DNA of 64,000 nucleotides from MFD09286-c1 sp963701015 (GCA_963701015.1 OY969556.1:1240001-1304000), one strand, 5' to 3'; positions 55,104 to 63,764 are shown, numbered from the stretch's first letter. Notes: generated by a model from the letters alone, not told the origin. A program made the numbers and translations.

Positions 55104-55658
55104 TCAGTATTTATTCATTGAATAAATTTCATTAATTTCCTTACGGCGTTTGGTTCTAATTTCGTTCGAAAGTGGATAACCAACTGTAATTAGCAACACT
55201 GCGCGTTTAGATTTTGGTATATTCAATAATTGTTTCACTTTTTTTTCATTAAACCAGCCAATCATGCAGGTTCCAAGTCCTTCTTCAACAGCTTGTAAAC
55301 AAAACTGAACAGATGCAATTCCAATATCAATTAAAGTAAAAGGTTTATCGCGAATGATTGCTCCTATTTTTGAAGAAAAATTGCCGCTTTCCATAACAAC
55401 TGCGATAATTACCGGCGCTTGTTTGGTAAAATGGTTCATGGGGACAGCTCGTGTTGTAGTTAAGTCAGCCAATTGGTTTTTCATTTCAGGATTATCAACT
55501 ACAATAAATTTCCATGGTTGGGCATTACAAGCCGAAGGCGCTATTCTGGCAGCTTCAATACAACGTAATATTTTTTCCTGTTCAACTGAAGTTGTTGCAT
55601 AAGCCCTGCAACTTTGTCTTTTATTAAAAAGGTTTAGTAAGTTATTATATTCATTCAT
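55104..55658 (-). CDS. Nitroreductase family protein
   Basis: A 184-residue FMN-type flavoprotein. The first helix ends in the FMN phosphate motif RQSCRAYATTSVEQEKI near 15, SACNAQPWKFIVVD near 38-51 is the classical second motif, and EGLGTCMIGWFNEKKVKQLL near 125 the third. Such enzymes reduce nitro- or quinone-type compounds with NAD(P)H. The exact substrate is not visible. A -7 box lies about 40 bases upstream. Confidence 0.88.
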   Translation of the reverse strand: MNEYNNLLNLFNKRQSCRAYATTSVEQEKILRCIEAARIAPSACNAQPWKFIVVDNPEMKNQLADLTTTRAVPMNHFTKQAPVIIAVVMESGNFSSKIGAIIRDKPFTLIDIGIASVQFCLQAVEEGLGTCMIGWFNEKKVKQLLNIPKSKRAVLLITVGYPLSNEIRTKRRKEINEIYSMNKY

Positions 55659-55697
55659 TGGAATTTACTTTATCGGGAAATGAAAATTAATTGATAA

Positions 55698-55705
55698 CAA
55701 AGATA
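55698..55705 (-). promoter_or_regulatory. -7 promoter box of the nitroreductase gene
   Basis: Minus-strand TATCTTTG fits TAnnTTTG, 39 bases before the ATG. Confidence 0.5.
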
Positions 55706-55856
55706 ATTTTTAATTTTTTCACTTAACATATTGTTGAAGCCTCAATAGAATTGCAGAAATTTAAATTGTAGCGCCAAAATTTTAATTTCCATTTCAAAAA
55801 TTCTTTTGCAACAAATCACCACATAAATTGTATTTAATCTTTTGAAACTATTATAA

Positions 55857-56591
55857 ATGGAATTATTTAATGAAAATAGCAGACTTGTTAATATAATTAA
55901 TATTGATTTTTCATTGTTGCCAGTAATTAACAGGTTAGGCGTAAAATTAGGAATTGGTGACTTATCAATAAAGCAGCTATGCGATAAAGAAGGAGTTGAT
56001 ATTAATTTCTTCATTGAAATAATTAATGTTTTTCATAATGAAAATTATTTTCCCGAGAAAAAACTACTCAATTTTTCTTCAACTATAGTAATTGAATATT
56101 TATTGAATACACATAAATATTATCTTGAATATTTTATTCCTGAAATTGACAGGCTTATTGAACTTTTCCTTACCAATTGCGAATCAGGATGTGAAGAAAA
56201 TATACTTATTCAAAAGTTTTATAACAAATTCAGGGCTGATTTTATAAAACATATTGATAAAGAAGAGCAGTTTGTTTTTCCTTATATTCTTCAGTTAAGT
56301 TCATTGGAAAAAGGGCTTGTTGATAAGGATTCTTTTATTCATAAAAACAAAGATTCAAATATTAAAAAGTTTGAAAAAGATCATTCCAACATGGAAGACA
56401 AAATGTTTGATTTAAAGAATATTATCATAAAATATCTTCCACCAAATTACAATTTGAATATTGGCAATGCCTTGTTAACAAATTTATTTTTATTTGAAAA
56501 AGATTTAAAAAACCATTCACGCATTGAAGATAAAATACTATTCCAAAGAGTTAAACCAATTGAGAAAGCTTTCCATTTAAACCATGATTGA
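55857..56591 (+). CDS. Hemerythrin-domain protein
   Basis: The 244-residue protein has an N-terminal helical region (1-60) like the ScdA/YtfE (RIC) N-terminal module, then a four-helix hemerythrin bundle. Likely diiron ligands are H86 (THKYYL), H132 and E136 (HIDKEE), H176 and E180 (DHSNMED) and H220 with E224 (NHSRIED). Proteins of this form bind oxygen or nitric oxide or repair iron-sulfur clusters after nitrosative damage. It overlaps the next gene by 8 bases, so the two are translationally coupled, and a regulatory function is plausible. Confidence 0.82.
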   Translation: MELFNENSRLVNIINIDFSLLPVINRLGVKLGIGDLSIKQLCDKEGVDINFFIEIINVFHNENYFPEKKLLNFSSTIVIEYLLNTHKYYLEYFIPEIDRLIELFLTNCESGCEENILIQKFYNKFRADFIKHIDKEEQFVFPYILQLSSLEKGLVDKDSFIHKNKDSNIKKFEKDHSNMEDKMFDLKNIIIKYLPPNYNLNIGNALLTNLFLFEKDLKNHSRIEDKILFQRVKPIEKAFHLNHD

Positions 56592-57183
56592 GCAACATAT
56601 TTATATTGTAATAATTTGCCCTTCAGAAATAGTTTTAGCAGGATTGTGTTCTATTTTAAATGATGCTATTAATTACGAAATTATTGCTGTAAATAATGTT
56701 GATGAATTATTTAACTATCCCCATTTATCGGGATACGTTTTATTAATTGTACAGGAAGATATATATTCAAAAAATTACATAACAATAAAGAAAATATTTT
56801 CATCAATTAAAAATATTAAAGTGTTGAAATTATGTTTTGAAAATAATTCAGTTATCGATAATTCAACAATTGGATTGTTTGAATCTCAATTGGTTATATT
56901 GCAAAAAATAAATCAAATTGTTCAAAGTTTTTTACAGGTTACAAGCGAAGTCAATAATAGCGATTTAACCAAACGCGAAATTGAGGTATTAAAGCATGTT
57001 GCTAAAGGTATTTCGAATAAAGAAATTGCCAATAGTTTAAATATAAGTGTCCATACAATAATTTCTCATCGCAAAAATATTTGTGAAAAAATAGGTATTA
57101 AATCATCTTCGGGATTAACAATGTATGCGGTTTTGAAGAAAATTGTAAATATTGATGAAATTGATACTTCCGAACTTGTTTAA
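56584..57183 (+). CDS. LuxR/NarL-type regulator with degenerate receiver
   Basis: The 199-residue protein ends in a LuxR-type helix-turn-helix domain (about 126-185; LTKREIEVLKHVAKGISNKE, IANSLNISVHTIISHRKNIC). The N-terminal half has a receiver-like outline but lacks the acidic pair (CPSE at 12-15 instead of DDH) and the phosphorylated aspartate is not clear (LIVQEDIYS near 54). It is therefore unlikely to be controlled by ordinary phosphorylation. It overlaps the hemerythrin gene by 8 bases, and the barrel protein and cytochrome genes follow; these are candidate partners or targets. Confidence 0.85.
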   Translation: MIEQHIYIVIICPSEIVLAGLCSILNDAINYEIIAVNNVDELFNYPHLSGYVLLIVQEDIYSKNYITIKKIFSSIKNIKVLKLCFENNSVIDNSTIGLFESQLVILQKINQIVQSFLQVTSEVNNSDLTKREIEVLKHVAKGISNKEIANSLNISVHTIISHRKNICEKIGIKSSSGLTMYAVLKKIVNIDEIDTSELV

Positions 57184-57223
57184 ATCACTATAAATTGGGA
57201 TTGTGCAGGTTAATACCACAATC

Positions 57224-57231
57224 TACTTTTG
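57224..57231 (+). promoter_or_regulatory. -7 promoter box of the barrel/cytochrome pair
   Basis: TACTTTTG fits TAnnTTTG and a TTG at 57201-57203 stands 20 bases upstream at the -33 position. The ATG at 57255 is 23 bases downstream, which supports that start over an earlier TTG. Confidence 0.6.
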
Positions 57232-57254
57232 TACAATCACCAAAACAAATAGAG

Positions 57255-58052
57255 ATGAAAAAAATTGTATTGATTATACTGCTTATTGATTTTTTAAAAT
57301 TAAATGCACAAGACAGGGTTTTTACTTATACCTACCAAAGCAATGTTTTAAGTGCCGGACAGCACGATTTAGAAGTTTGGACAACTTTGTCAAATGGAAA
57401 GGATAATTATTATCTGGGACTCGATCATAGAATTGAATTTGAAGTAGGGTTAGGAGGTAAGCTCCAAACTTCAGTTTATTTGAATTATGGATATAGCAAA
57501 GGAATTGTAAACGATAATGGTATTGAAGTTTTAAGAGATCAAACCGAATTTAGCTTTTCAAATGAATGGAAACTTAAACTTTCTGATCCTGTTGCAAGTA
57601 GAGTAGGTTCAGCACTTTATTTTGAATATTTAATTTCACCAGCTGAAACAGAGTTGGAAGGTAAAATAATTCTGGATAAGCAATTTGGAAATATTGTAAA
57701 TGCGCTAAATATTGTAAGTGAATATGATATTGAAAGGAATTTTGTCCAAAATGGAAATATGGTAAATAAAGAAAATACGAATGAGTTAAATCTTGAATTA
57801 GATTATGGCTTATCGTACCATATTTCGGACAAGTTTTCTGGTGGGTTTGAATTGACTGATGAAAACCATATAGAAAAGTCGATATATGAATATTCAGTGC
57901 TTTCTGGTGAACCATGTTTTACTTTTGTTGGAAGTGGTTTTTTAATTAACCTAACCTGCCTTCCACAAATTACAAATTTAAAAGGTGGAAGTCTTGAATT
58001 GGAAGATCATTCAAAATTACAAACGCGTTTAATTTTGTCTTATGCTTTCTAA
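57255..58052 (+). CDS. Predicted outer-membrane barrel protein
   Basis: With the ATG at 57255 the 265-residue protein has a clean signal peptide (MKKIVLIILLIDFLKLNAQ). The rest is alternating-hydrophobic beta strands such as LSAGQHDLEVWTTLSN and LGLDHRIEFEVGLGGKLQTS, closing with LQTRLILSYAF, a typical terminal barrel signal. I do not recognise a family by name. It is followed by a c-type cytochrome gene with an 11-base overlap, so the two are probably made together. It could be a pore or a partner for electron transfer at the outer membrane. Confidence 0.7.
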   Translation: MKKIVLIILLIDFLKLNAQDRVFTYTYQSNVLSAGQHDLEVWTTLSNGKDNYYLGLDHRIEFEVGLGGKLQTSVYLNYGYSKGIVNDNGIEVLRDQTEFSFSNEWKLKLSDPVASRVGSALYFEYLISPAETELEGKIILDKQFGNIVNALNIVSEYDIERNFVQNGNMVNKENTNELNLELDYGLSYHISDKFSGGFELTDENHIEKSIYEYSVLSGEPCFTFVGSGFLINLTCLPQITNLKGGSLELEDHSKLQTRLILSYAF

Positions 58053-58347
58053 AATCACTTTAGCAATTTTATTGGTTATGGTAATTATTATCTGTTCATG
58101 TGCATCAGCATTGTACATTCCGTTACAATCTGATGTATGTGATTCAACCTATAATATAAAGGACTTACAAGTTGGAAGAGAAATATATATAAACTCATGT
58201 GGTGATTGTCATAATTTATATTTACCTGAAAAACGATCGGTCGAAAAATGGAATTTAATATTTCCCAAAATGCAAAAAAAAGCCAAACTCAATGATTATG
58301 ATATGGGTTTAATTAAGATTTATATTTTATCGCGGGCAATAAATTAA
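58042..58347 (+). CDS. Small c-type cytochrome lipoprotein
   Basis: A 101-residue protein with a signal peptide ending in a lipobox-like IICSCAS (candidate C18 or C20) and one heme-binding motif CGDCH near residue 53-57, in INSCGDCHNLYLPEKRS. A single covalently bound heme is expected; the distal ligand may be a Met in FPKMQKK. It lies across the membrane from the cytoplasm. The overlap with the barrel gene and the nearby hemerythrin and LuxR genes suggest a redox or NO/O2-linked role. Short monoheme proteins of this kind are seldom characterised. Confidence 0.8.
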   Translation: MLSKITLAILLVMVIIICSCASALYIPLQSDVCDSTYNIKDLQVGREIYINSCGDCHNLYLPEKRSVEKWNLIFPKMQKKAKLNDYDMGLIKIYILSRAIN

Positions 58348-58449
58348 TTTTAAAAAAATATTGGATAACTTTCTCAAAAATGAAATAGAAAATTTTTCTA
58401 ACTTCGAAGCCTGAAAAAAAATGAACAAACAATAATAAACGTTTCGAAT

Positions 58450-58794
58450 ATGGCAGAAAATACGAATTATCCAAAAGTTATTTTGAAGAAAAAACAAATT
58501 TCAACATTAGTAGATTTTTGTTTAGATGAATCAATAGAATTTAGTGTTAAACAGCAAACTTTTCCTGAAACTGACTGGGAAGTTGAATTAAAAATTAAGG
58601 AAATAAAAACAGCCATTATAATAGGAATGTTTTTACGCGACAATAAATTTGAACTTGAAGGGATTGATCCACAAAGAATAAAAAAGAATGTGGTTAAAAA
58701 AGCTGATGAAAAGCCAGAACCTACGCAAAAAAGCGAAACAAGCAACAAATCTAAACACGAAAATGATGAAAATCAATCGCCTACATTGATATAA
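58450..58794 (+). CDS. Hypothetical protein, 114 residues
   Basis: I do not recognise this protein. It is small, without a signal peptide or membrane helix, and has a folded-looking N-terminal part (1-78; QISTLVDFCLDESIEFSVKQ, IKEIKTAIIIGMFLRDNKFE) and a disordered polar tail rich in Lys, Glu, Ser and Asn. A terminator-like hairpin that is also the left end of the IS follows its stop. It is unlikely to be an artefact because the codon use and composition match its neighbours. Confidence 0.55.
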   Translation: MAENTNYPKVILKKKQISTLVDFCLDESIEFSVKQQTFPETDWEVELKIKEIKTAIIIGMFLRDNKFELEGIDPQRIKKNVVKKADEKPEPTQKSETSNKSKHENDENQSPTLI

Positions 58795-58802
58795 AATAAA
58801 AG

Positions 58803-58834
58803 AAGGTGTCTCAAAAGTCGAGGCACCTTTTTTT
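58803..58834 (+). terminator. Terminator-like hairpin at the left IS end
   Basis: Stem AAGGTGTCTC (58803-58812) with GAGGCACCTT (58820-58829), one T-G wobble, loop AAAAGTC, then a run of seven T. It would stop transcription from the gene at 58450 before it enters the element. Confidence 0.75.
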
Positions 58835-58915
58835 GTTAATAAAAAGTTCATAAAAAAGGCTCATTAATTTAATCATTTATCTTGTTTAGTTGTCTCATTA
58901 TCAAAAGTATGAGAC

Positions 58916-60442
58916 ATGTATAACCAAAGATCAAAAGTAGTTTTTAAAGACTACAGTCCCAATCAAATCATGTTACTTCCCCCATCACTGGAGGAGTTCA
59001 TAGATGCAAACCATCCAGTTCGGGTTGTAAACAAAGTCATTGACAGTATTAACGCTGATGCATTGCATAAACAATATAAAGGAGGTGGCACCTCAAGCTA
59101 TCATCCTCGGATGTTGCTGAAGGTTCTTATATACAGTTACCTGAACAATGTATATAGTAGTCGTAAAATGGAAACAGCCTTAAAAGAGAACATTCATTTT
59201 ATGTGGCTGAGTGCTATGAACCACCCTGATCATAATACACTTAATCGATTTAGAAGTGATAGGCTCAAAAATGTTTTAAAAGAAATATTTGCACAAGTAG
59301 TCATGTTATTAGTGGAATCGGGACATGTAAGCCTTCAGGAAATCTATGTTGATGGGACCAAAATAGAATCCAAGGCTAATCGTTATACTTTCGTTTGGGG
59401 CAATTCCATAAAGACCAATAAGGAGAAAATGGTGGCACAACTAAAAGAGTTATGGGATTATACCCAATCGTTAGCCAAAGAGGAATTACAAGATACAGAT
59501 AATGTTGACTTTACCCAAATAGATGCAGAAAAAGTAAAACGGACTATTAATCAAATAGATCAAGCATTATCTGATAAAAAGGTTGACAAGAAAGTAAGAC
59601 AGAAATTAAATTACGCTCGCCAACATTGGCCACAAAATCTCAACAAGTACAAGGAGCAAGAGCAGATATTAGGCAAACGGAACTCGTATAGTAAAACAGA
59701 CCCTGGGGCAACCTTCATGCGAATGAAAGAAGATCACATGAAAAACGGTCAGTTGAAACCAGGATATAATGTTCAGATAAGCACTAATAATCAATATATT
59801 GTAAACTATAGCCATCACCCCAATCCAACCGATACAACCACATTAAGGCCTCATTTGGAACAGTTCCACACCCTGTATAACAATTATCCTAAAGTAGCTG
59901 TGGCAGATGCTGGTTATGGTTCAGAAGAAAATTACGCATTGTTAGAAAAGGCAAAAATAGACGCTTATATAAAGTTTAACTATTTTGACAAAGATCAACG
60001 CAAAATTAAGAACTCTCTCAATAGCAATTTATTCTACAACTCTGAAAAGAACTGCTACTATTGTCCAATGGGTCAACCGATGAATTACATTGGCTCAATC
60101 AAACGAGTTACAGAAAACGGTTTTGAGCAACAAATATCTCGTTACCAAGCTATTAATTGCAGTACATGCCCATTGCGTGGAGCTTGTCATAAAAGTAAGA
60201 AGAATAAAATAATAGAAATTAATCATAATCTAAACCGACTAAAGGCCCAAGCATCAGAACGCTTGAAGAGTGAGCAAGGGCTTTACTACCGAAGTAAAAG
60301 AGGGGTTGATGTTGAACCCGTTTTTGCCAATATCAAGTTTAATAAAGGATTTAAGCGTTTTGGACTTAAAGGAATGTTAAAAACAGAAATTGAAATGGGC
60401 TTACTAGCGTTGGCACACAATTTAGCAAAAAGAGCAGCATAG
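58916..60442 (+). CDS. IS1182-family transposase
   Basis: A 508-residue DDE transposase. The N-terminal DUF772-like region is seen in VFKDYSPNQIMLLPPSLEEF and HPRMLLKVLIYSYLNNVYSS, and the DDE core in EIYVDGTKIESKANRY near 143, KVAVADAGYGSEENYALL near 331 and VEPVFANIKFNKGFKRFGLK near 468. The C-terminal CxxC zinc pattern (NCYYCPMG, INCSTCPLRGACH) is typical of the family. It is full-length with no frameshift, so the element may still be active. Confidence 0.95.
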   Translation: MYNQRSKVVFKDYSPNQIMLLPPSLEEFIDANHPVRVVNKVIDSINADALHKQYKGGGTSSYHPRMLLKVLIYSYLNNVYSSRKMETALKENIHFMWLSAMNHPDHNTLNRFRSDRLKNVLKEIFAQVVMLLVESGHVSLQEIYVDGTKIESKANRYTFVWGNSIKTNKEKMVAQLKELWDYTQSLAKEELQDTDNVDFTQIDAEKVKRTINQIDQALSDKKVDKKVRQKLNYARQHWPQNLNKYKEQEQILGKRNSYSKTDPGATFMRMKEDHMKNGQLKPGYNVQISTNNQYIVNYSHHPNPTDTTTLRPHLEQFHTLYNNYPKVAVADAGYGSEENYALLEKAKIDAYIKFNYFDKDQRKIKNSLNSNLFYNSEKNCYYCPMGQPMNYIGSIKRVTENGFEQQISRYQAINCSTCPLRGACHKSKKNKIIEINHNLNRLKAQASERLKSEQGLYYRSKRGVDVEPVFANIKFNKGFKRFGLKGMLKTEIEMGLLALAHNLAKRAA

Positions 60443-60591
60443 GCTGCTTTGCCATCCTCTTAGGAAGGCAACAAATGTCCTATATCGTAATTATTAAATT
60501 ATTATCAAAAAAATCTAAATCGATCAAACAAAAAAATAATCTACCATAAAACATTTTGATCAGTTCAAAAAAATTCTACGTTTTTTAACCA

Positions 60592-60631
60592 AAAAAAGAC
60601 CATCTCATTTTTACTTTTGAGACGGCCTCTT
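60592..60631 (-). terminator. Terminator-like hairpin at the right IS end
   Basis: Read on the minus strand, an imperfect stem (AAGAGGCCGTCTCA with TGAGATGGTCTT, three mismatches) is followed by seven T. It would end transcription of the response-regulator gene whose stop codon lies just inside the adjoining repeat. Confidence 0.6.
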
Positions 60632-61021
60632 TTATTTTTGTGTTGCATCTAATATATTTTTAACTTTTTCAGTAATTTCATTAATACCTGCAGGCTTAAT
60701 CATATATTCTTTAACGCCAAGTTTAAATGCTTTTTCCTTATTCTCAAACTCCGAATGTGCAGTTAACATTATAACAGGAATTTTAAAATTAGGAATTTCA
60801 GTTTGAACAACTTCTAAAAAATTAATTCCATCCATTCCAGGCATCATTAAGTCAAGCATAATTAAATCGGGTGTTTCTTTTTCGAGTTTTTTCAATGCAA
60901 TTTTACCATCCTGACATGTAATAACATTATAGCCTTCATCTTGCAGAATGCTTTGATAAAGTATATTATTGGTTGATGAATCATCAATCAACATTACAGT
61001 AAATTTGTTTTTTACATCCAT
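60632..61021 (-). CDS. Single-domain response regulator (CheY-like)
   Basis: A 129-residue receiver with no output domain. It has the acidic pair in FTVMLIDDSSTNN near 8-20, the phosphoacceptor aspartate in DLIMLDLMMPGMDGINFL near 55, TAHSEF near 86 and the lysine in YMIKPAGIN near 108. Such proteins take a phosphoryl group from a CheA-type kinase. It precedes a CheW-like gene by 67 bases in the same direction, so the pair is probably part of a chemotaxis-type pathway, but no cheA is in the window. Confidence 0.88.
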   Translation of the reverse strand: MDVKNKFTVMLIDDSSTNNILYQSILQDEGYNVITCQDGKIALKKLEKETPDLIMLDLMMPGMDGINFLEVVQTEIPNFKIPVIMLTAHSEFENKEKAFKLGVKEYMIKPAGINEITEKVKNILDATQK

Positions 61022-61088
61022 TTTCTAACAAAAAATAAAACGTAAAAGTAAAACAATTTCAAATATTTAGAAGTTCAAAAAAAACTAA

Positions 61089-61571
61089 TTAATTGGGAAT
61101 GAATATTTTTTGATCCTGTAAACTATCTTCAGCTATTTGGTTTGCACTCAATTTATTTACATTAATAACAATAACAGATTCACCATTATGTAATACAATA
61201 GCTTCACGAATATCACATTTTTGTGACGATGAAACTGGCATATATGGATATGACATAAAATCATCAAGCTCAGATATTTCAACAATTTCATCAATTGATA
61301 TGCCTGCAAGTTCTAACTTGTTATTTATTTTCAATTCAACTACTAATACACAACCACTTACAAAATCGTTTAATTTTTCCATTCCCATAATATTTCGAAT
61401 ATTAAAGAGAGGAATATTAATGCCTCTAAAACTAAAGGAGCACCATTGAGAAGTTTGCGAAATAGGTTCTTTAATTAATTTGACATGTTCTAAGATATTT
61501 ACAATATTATTTGATTTTATTGCAAATTTTTGCTGATCAACTTTAAAAATTAAACATTTCGATTTTTTCAT
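61089..61571 (-). CDS. CheW-like coupling protein
   Basis: With the ATG at 61571 (MKKSKCLIFKVDQQKFAIKS) the protein has 160 residues and a CheW fold: two beta subdomains, SNNIVNILEHVKLIKEPIS near 19, FSFRGINIPLFNIRNIMG near 47, and GISIDEIVEISELDD near 95. CheW couples receptors to the CheA kinase. The frame is open 63 bases further upstream but those residues lie outside the domain. It is divergent from an MCP gene 390 bases away. Confidence 0.82.
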   Translation of the reverse strand: MKKSKCLIFKVDQQKFAIKSNNIVNILEHVKLIKEPISQTSQWCSFSFRGINIPLFNIRNIMGMEKLNDFVSGCVLVVELKINNKLELAGISIDEIVEISELDDFMSYPYMPVSSSQKCDIREAIVLHNGESVIVINVNKLSANQIAEDSLQDQKIFIPN

Positions 61572-61634
61572 AAGCTTAGTTTTTGAGATGAATTTTTTGT
61601 TTGTCCGAGAAATAAAATTAATCACCATTTCCAT

Positions 61635-61961
61635 ATTTACTGTAATAAAGTCAATGAGAAAAAATTGCTTAGCCTATGATATCCTTAATTATTAGTTTCT
61701 ATTAAAATCAATGTAAACTATGATTTTTATCATATCAGTTTAAATGGACCAAATATTAAATATTAAGATAATAAATTGGCAAAATAGAATGGATTCATAT
61801 AAAATTGCATTATATACAATTTTATGTACATTTGTGCTAAATGGCTAATTAATTTTATTAAATTTAGTCTATAATTATACTGCAACTATTGGAATAATTA
61901 TACGTATGAACAATATACTTTTTTGTAAAGTATTTAATAAATCATTTAATATGTTGAATAT
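61635..61961. other. Intergenic region between cheW-like and MCP genes
   Basis: About 327 bases, very AT-rich. A palindrome-like TATACGTAT lies near 61900 and ATATACTTTTTTG near 61915, but neither fits the TAnnTTTG box exactly. No RNA gene was seen. Confidence 0.4.
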
Positions 61962-63737
61962 ATGAAATGGAAAGATCTTAATATAGGCTATAAAATTGGG
62001 ATTGGATTTTCAGCAATGATTTTAATTTCTGCAATTATTGGAATTATTGCATTTGTAAATATGAATAAAATCCAAAATGAAACGGTTAATCTTTCTGAGA
62101 AGTATATTCCAACAATAAATGAATCATTTTATTTGGATAAATTCTGGCATGAACAAATCCAATTGCTTCAAGCCTATAATACTGATGGAGAACCATATTA
62201 TATTAATAAAGTTAAAATGAAATTAGAGAAATTTAATTATTCTCTTGATCAATTAATTATTGCAACTGATAGTTCCAAAAAATTGGAAAGCAGTCATACT
62301 ATATTTTTATCATTAAAGTCAGATGTTACCAAATTTGGTAATATGGTGAACGAATATGAAAAAGTTGTCACCGAAAATACATTAATGCTAAATAACATTT
62401 ATCAAAGTTCAATTACAATTCAAAAATACGCTGCAAAAGGTGGATTGAATGAGTTAGTTTCCAAAATTGAAAGTTTTAAAAGTAACTTATTTAGTAATGT
62501 TTTTTACCAACTTCCGTCAGAAGTAACCAAACTTAAGCCACAAGCTGATAATCTGAAAATCTATATCAATGAAATTAGAAGAAGAAATTATAATTTGCCA
62601 AAGACTATAGATTCCAGTTTAATTTCGTTAGGAGAATCATCCGTTGCATTTGTTGATAATTATGCCCGTGCAAAAAAGATGGAATTGGAAAATACTGAGT
62701 TAGCAAGTGATATTTCCTGGTCAGTTAGAGGAACCTCTGATGTTGGCCTCGATCAGGTAAAGGAAATGGGTGAAAATACTAATAAGACTATAGATAATGA
62801 GAAAGTAGTACTGCTATTCATTATAATAATTGTAATTATAGTTGGTGTAATATTTGCTTTAATTATTACATTTTCTCTGGCTACAACTATAGAACAAGGA
62901 GTTGATGTTGCCCTTAAAATGGCGGAAGGAGATTTGACTTATACTATTCAAACCAAACGTGGTGATCAAATTGGAATGCTGGCAGATGCTTTGAATAAAC
63001 TCAATGAAAAATTAAAGGAAGTAATTCAAAGAATAGTTGAAAGTTCTGATAATATTGCGGAATCGAGCCTTGTTTTATCATCTAATTCAAGTGAAATTGC
63101 TGAAGGTGCGAGACAACAAGCTGCAGCTACTGAAGAAATATCTTCCTCAATGGAAGAAATGTATGCCAATATTCAGCAAACAACTGATAATGCAAAACAA
63201 ACTGAGACTATTTCTGTTCGCACTGTTTCTGAAGTTAATAAGAATACTGAATCCTTTAATGTTGCTTCGAAATCGTTAAGGCAAATTGCTGAAAAAGTTA
63301 ATATTATTGATGAAATTGCATTTCAGACCAATATATTGGCTCTAAATGCAGCTGTTGAAGCTGCAAGGGCTGGTGAACATGGCAAAGGTTTTGCAGTAGT
63401 TGCAGGCGAAGTACGTAAACTTGCAGAAAAAAGTAAAATTGCAGCCGGAGATATTAATAGTGTTTCTAAATCAACGCTTACTTTATCATTGAATGCTGAA
63501 AAGGAATTACAATTACTTGCACCTGAAATTGAAAAGACTTCTAAATTAGTACAAGATATAGCTGCTGCCAGTATTGAACAGGTTTCTGGTGTTGAACAAA
63601 TTAACAATGCAATGCAACAGCTTAATTCCGTAGTTCAATCCAATGCACAGCGTTCCGATGAAATGGCTTCGCAATCAGATATTCTTTCAAAACAAGCAGA
63701 AGAATTGCGTGAAATTATTTCAACATTTAAATTGTAG
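61962..63737 (+). CDS. Methyl-accepting chemotaxis protein
   Basis: A 591-residue receptor. A first membrane helix (about 13-31, GIGFSAMILISAIIGIIAFV) precedes a helical sensor domain of the four-helix-bundle type (about 33-275), a second helix (about 284-306, VVLLFIIIIVIIVGVIFALI), a HAMP region (about 306-360) and the cytoplasmic signalling domain with the highly conserved hairpin tip VNIIDEIAFQTNILALNAAVE/AARAGEHGKGFAVVAGEVRKL near 446-488. It should sense an extracellular or periplasmic signal and regulate CheA. The stimulus is unknown. A terminator follows. Confidence 0.93.
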   Translation: MKWKDLNIGYKIGIGFSAMILISAIIGIIAFVNMNKIQNETVNLSEKYIPTINESFYLDKFWHEQIQLLQAYNTDGEPYYINKVKMKLEKFNYSLDQLIIATDSSKKLESSHTIFLSLKSDVTKFGNMVNEYEKVVTENTLMLNNIYQSSITIQKYAAKGGLNELVSKIESFKSNLFSNVFYQLPSEVTKLKPQADNLKIYINEIRRRNYNLPKTIDSSLISLGESSVAFVDNYARAKKMELENTELASDISWSVRGTSDVGLDQVKEMGENTNKTIDNEKVVLLFIIIIVIIVGVIFALIITFSLATTIEQGVDVALKMAEGDLTYTIQTKRGDQIGMLADALNKLNEKLKEVIQRIVESSDNIAESSLVLSSNSSEIAEGARQQAAATEEISSSMEEMYANIQQTTDNAKQTETISVRTVSEVNKNTESFNVASKSLRQIAEKVNIIDEIAFQTNILALNAAVEAARAGEHGKGFAVVAGEVRKLAEKSKIAAGDINSVSKSTLTLSLNAEKELQLLAPEIEKTSKLVQDIAAASIEQVSGVEQINNAMQQLNSVVQSNAQRSDEMASQSDILSKQAEELREIISTFKL

Positions 63738-63764
63738 TTTTTACATTCAAAATAAATATAATTG

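Larger units (their letters stand above)
58801..60630. mobile_element. IS1182-type insertion sequence, complete
   Basis: About 1.83 kb with one transposase gene. The left end (58801-58818) and the right end read on the minus strand (60630-60613) share AG.AGG..GTCTCAAAAGT with few mismatches, and flanking A/T-rich bases (AAATAAA outside left, TTTATTT outside right) extend the inverted repeat. Each end also folds on itself into a hairpin with a T tail. The element lies between a hypothetical gene and a response-regulator gene and touches neither coding region except the last stop codon context. No clear direct target repeat is visible, so the exact boundary is uncertain by several bases. Confidence 0.85.

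Noticed and set aside
57195..57254. TTG start for the barrel protein
   Set aside because: The promoter boxes lie inside the extra segment, and the ATG at 57255 begins an ordinary signal peptide.
58794..58800. Direct target-site repeat of the IS
   Set aside because: The flanking A/T stretches are inverted (AAATAAA/TTTATTT), not direct, so they extend the inverted repeat instead of showing a duplication.
61900..61930. Sigma-54 promoter before the MCP gene
   Set aside because: The TTGGCAAAAT-like string upstream lacks the second GC element at the right spacing.
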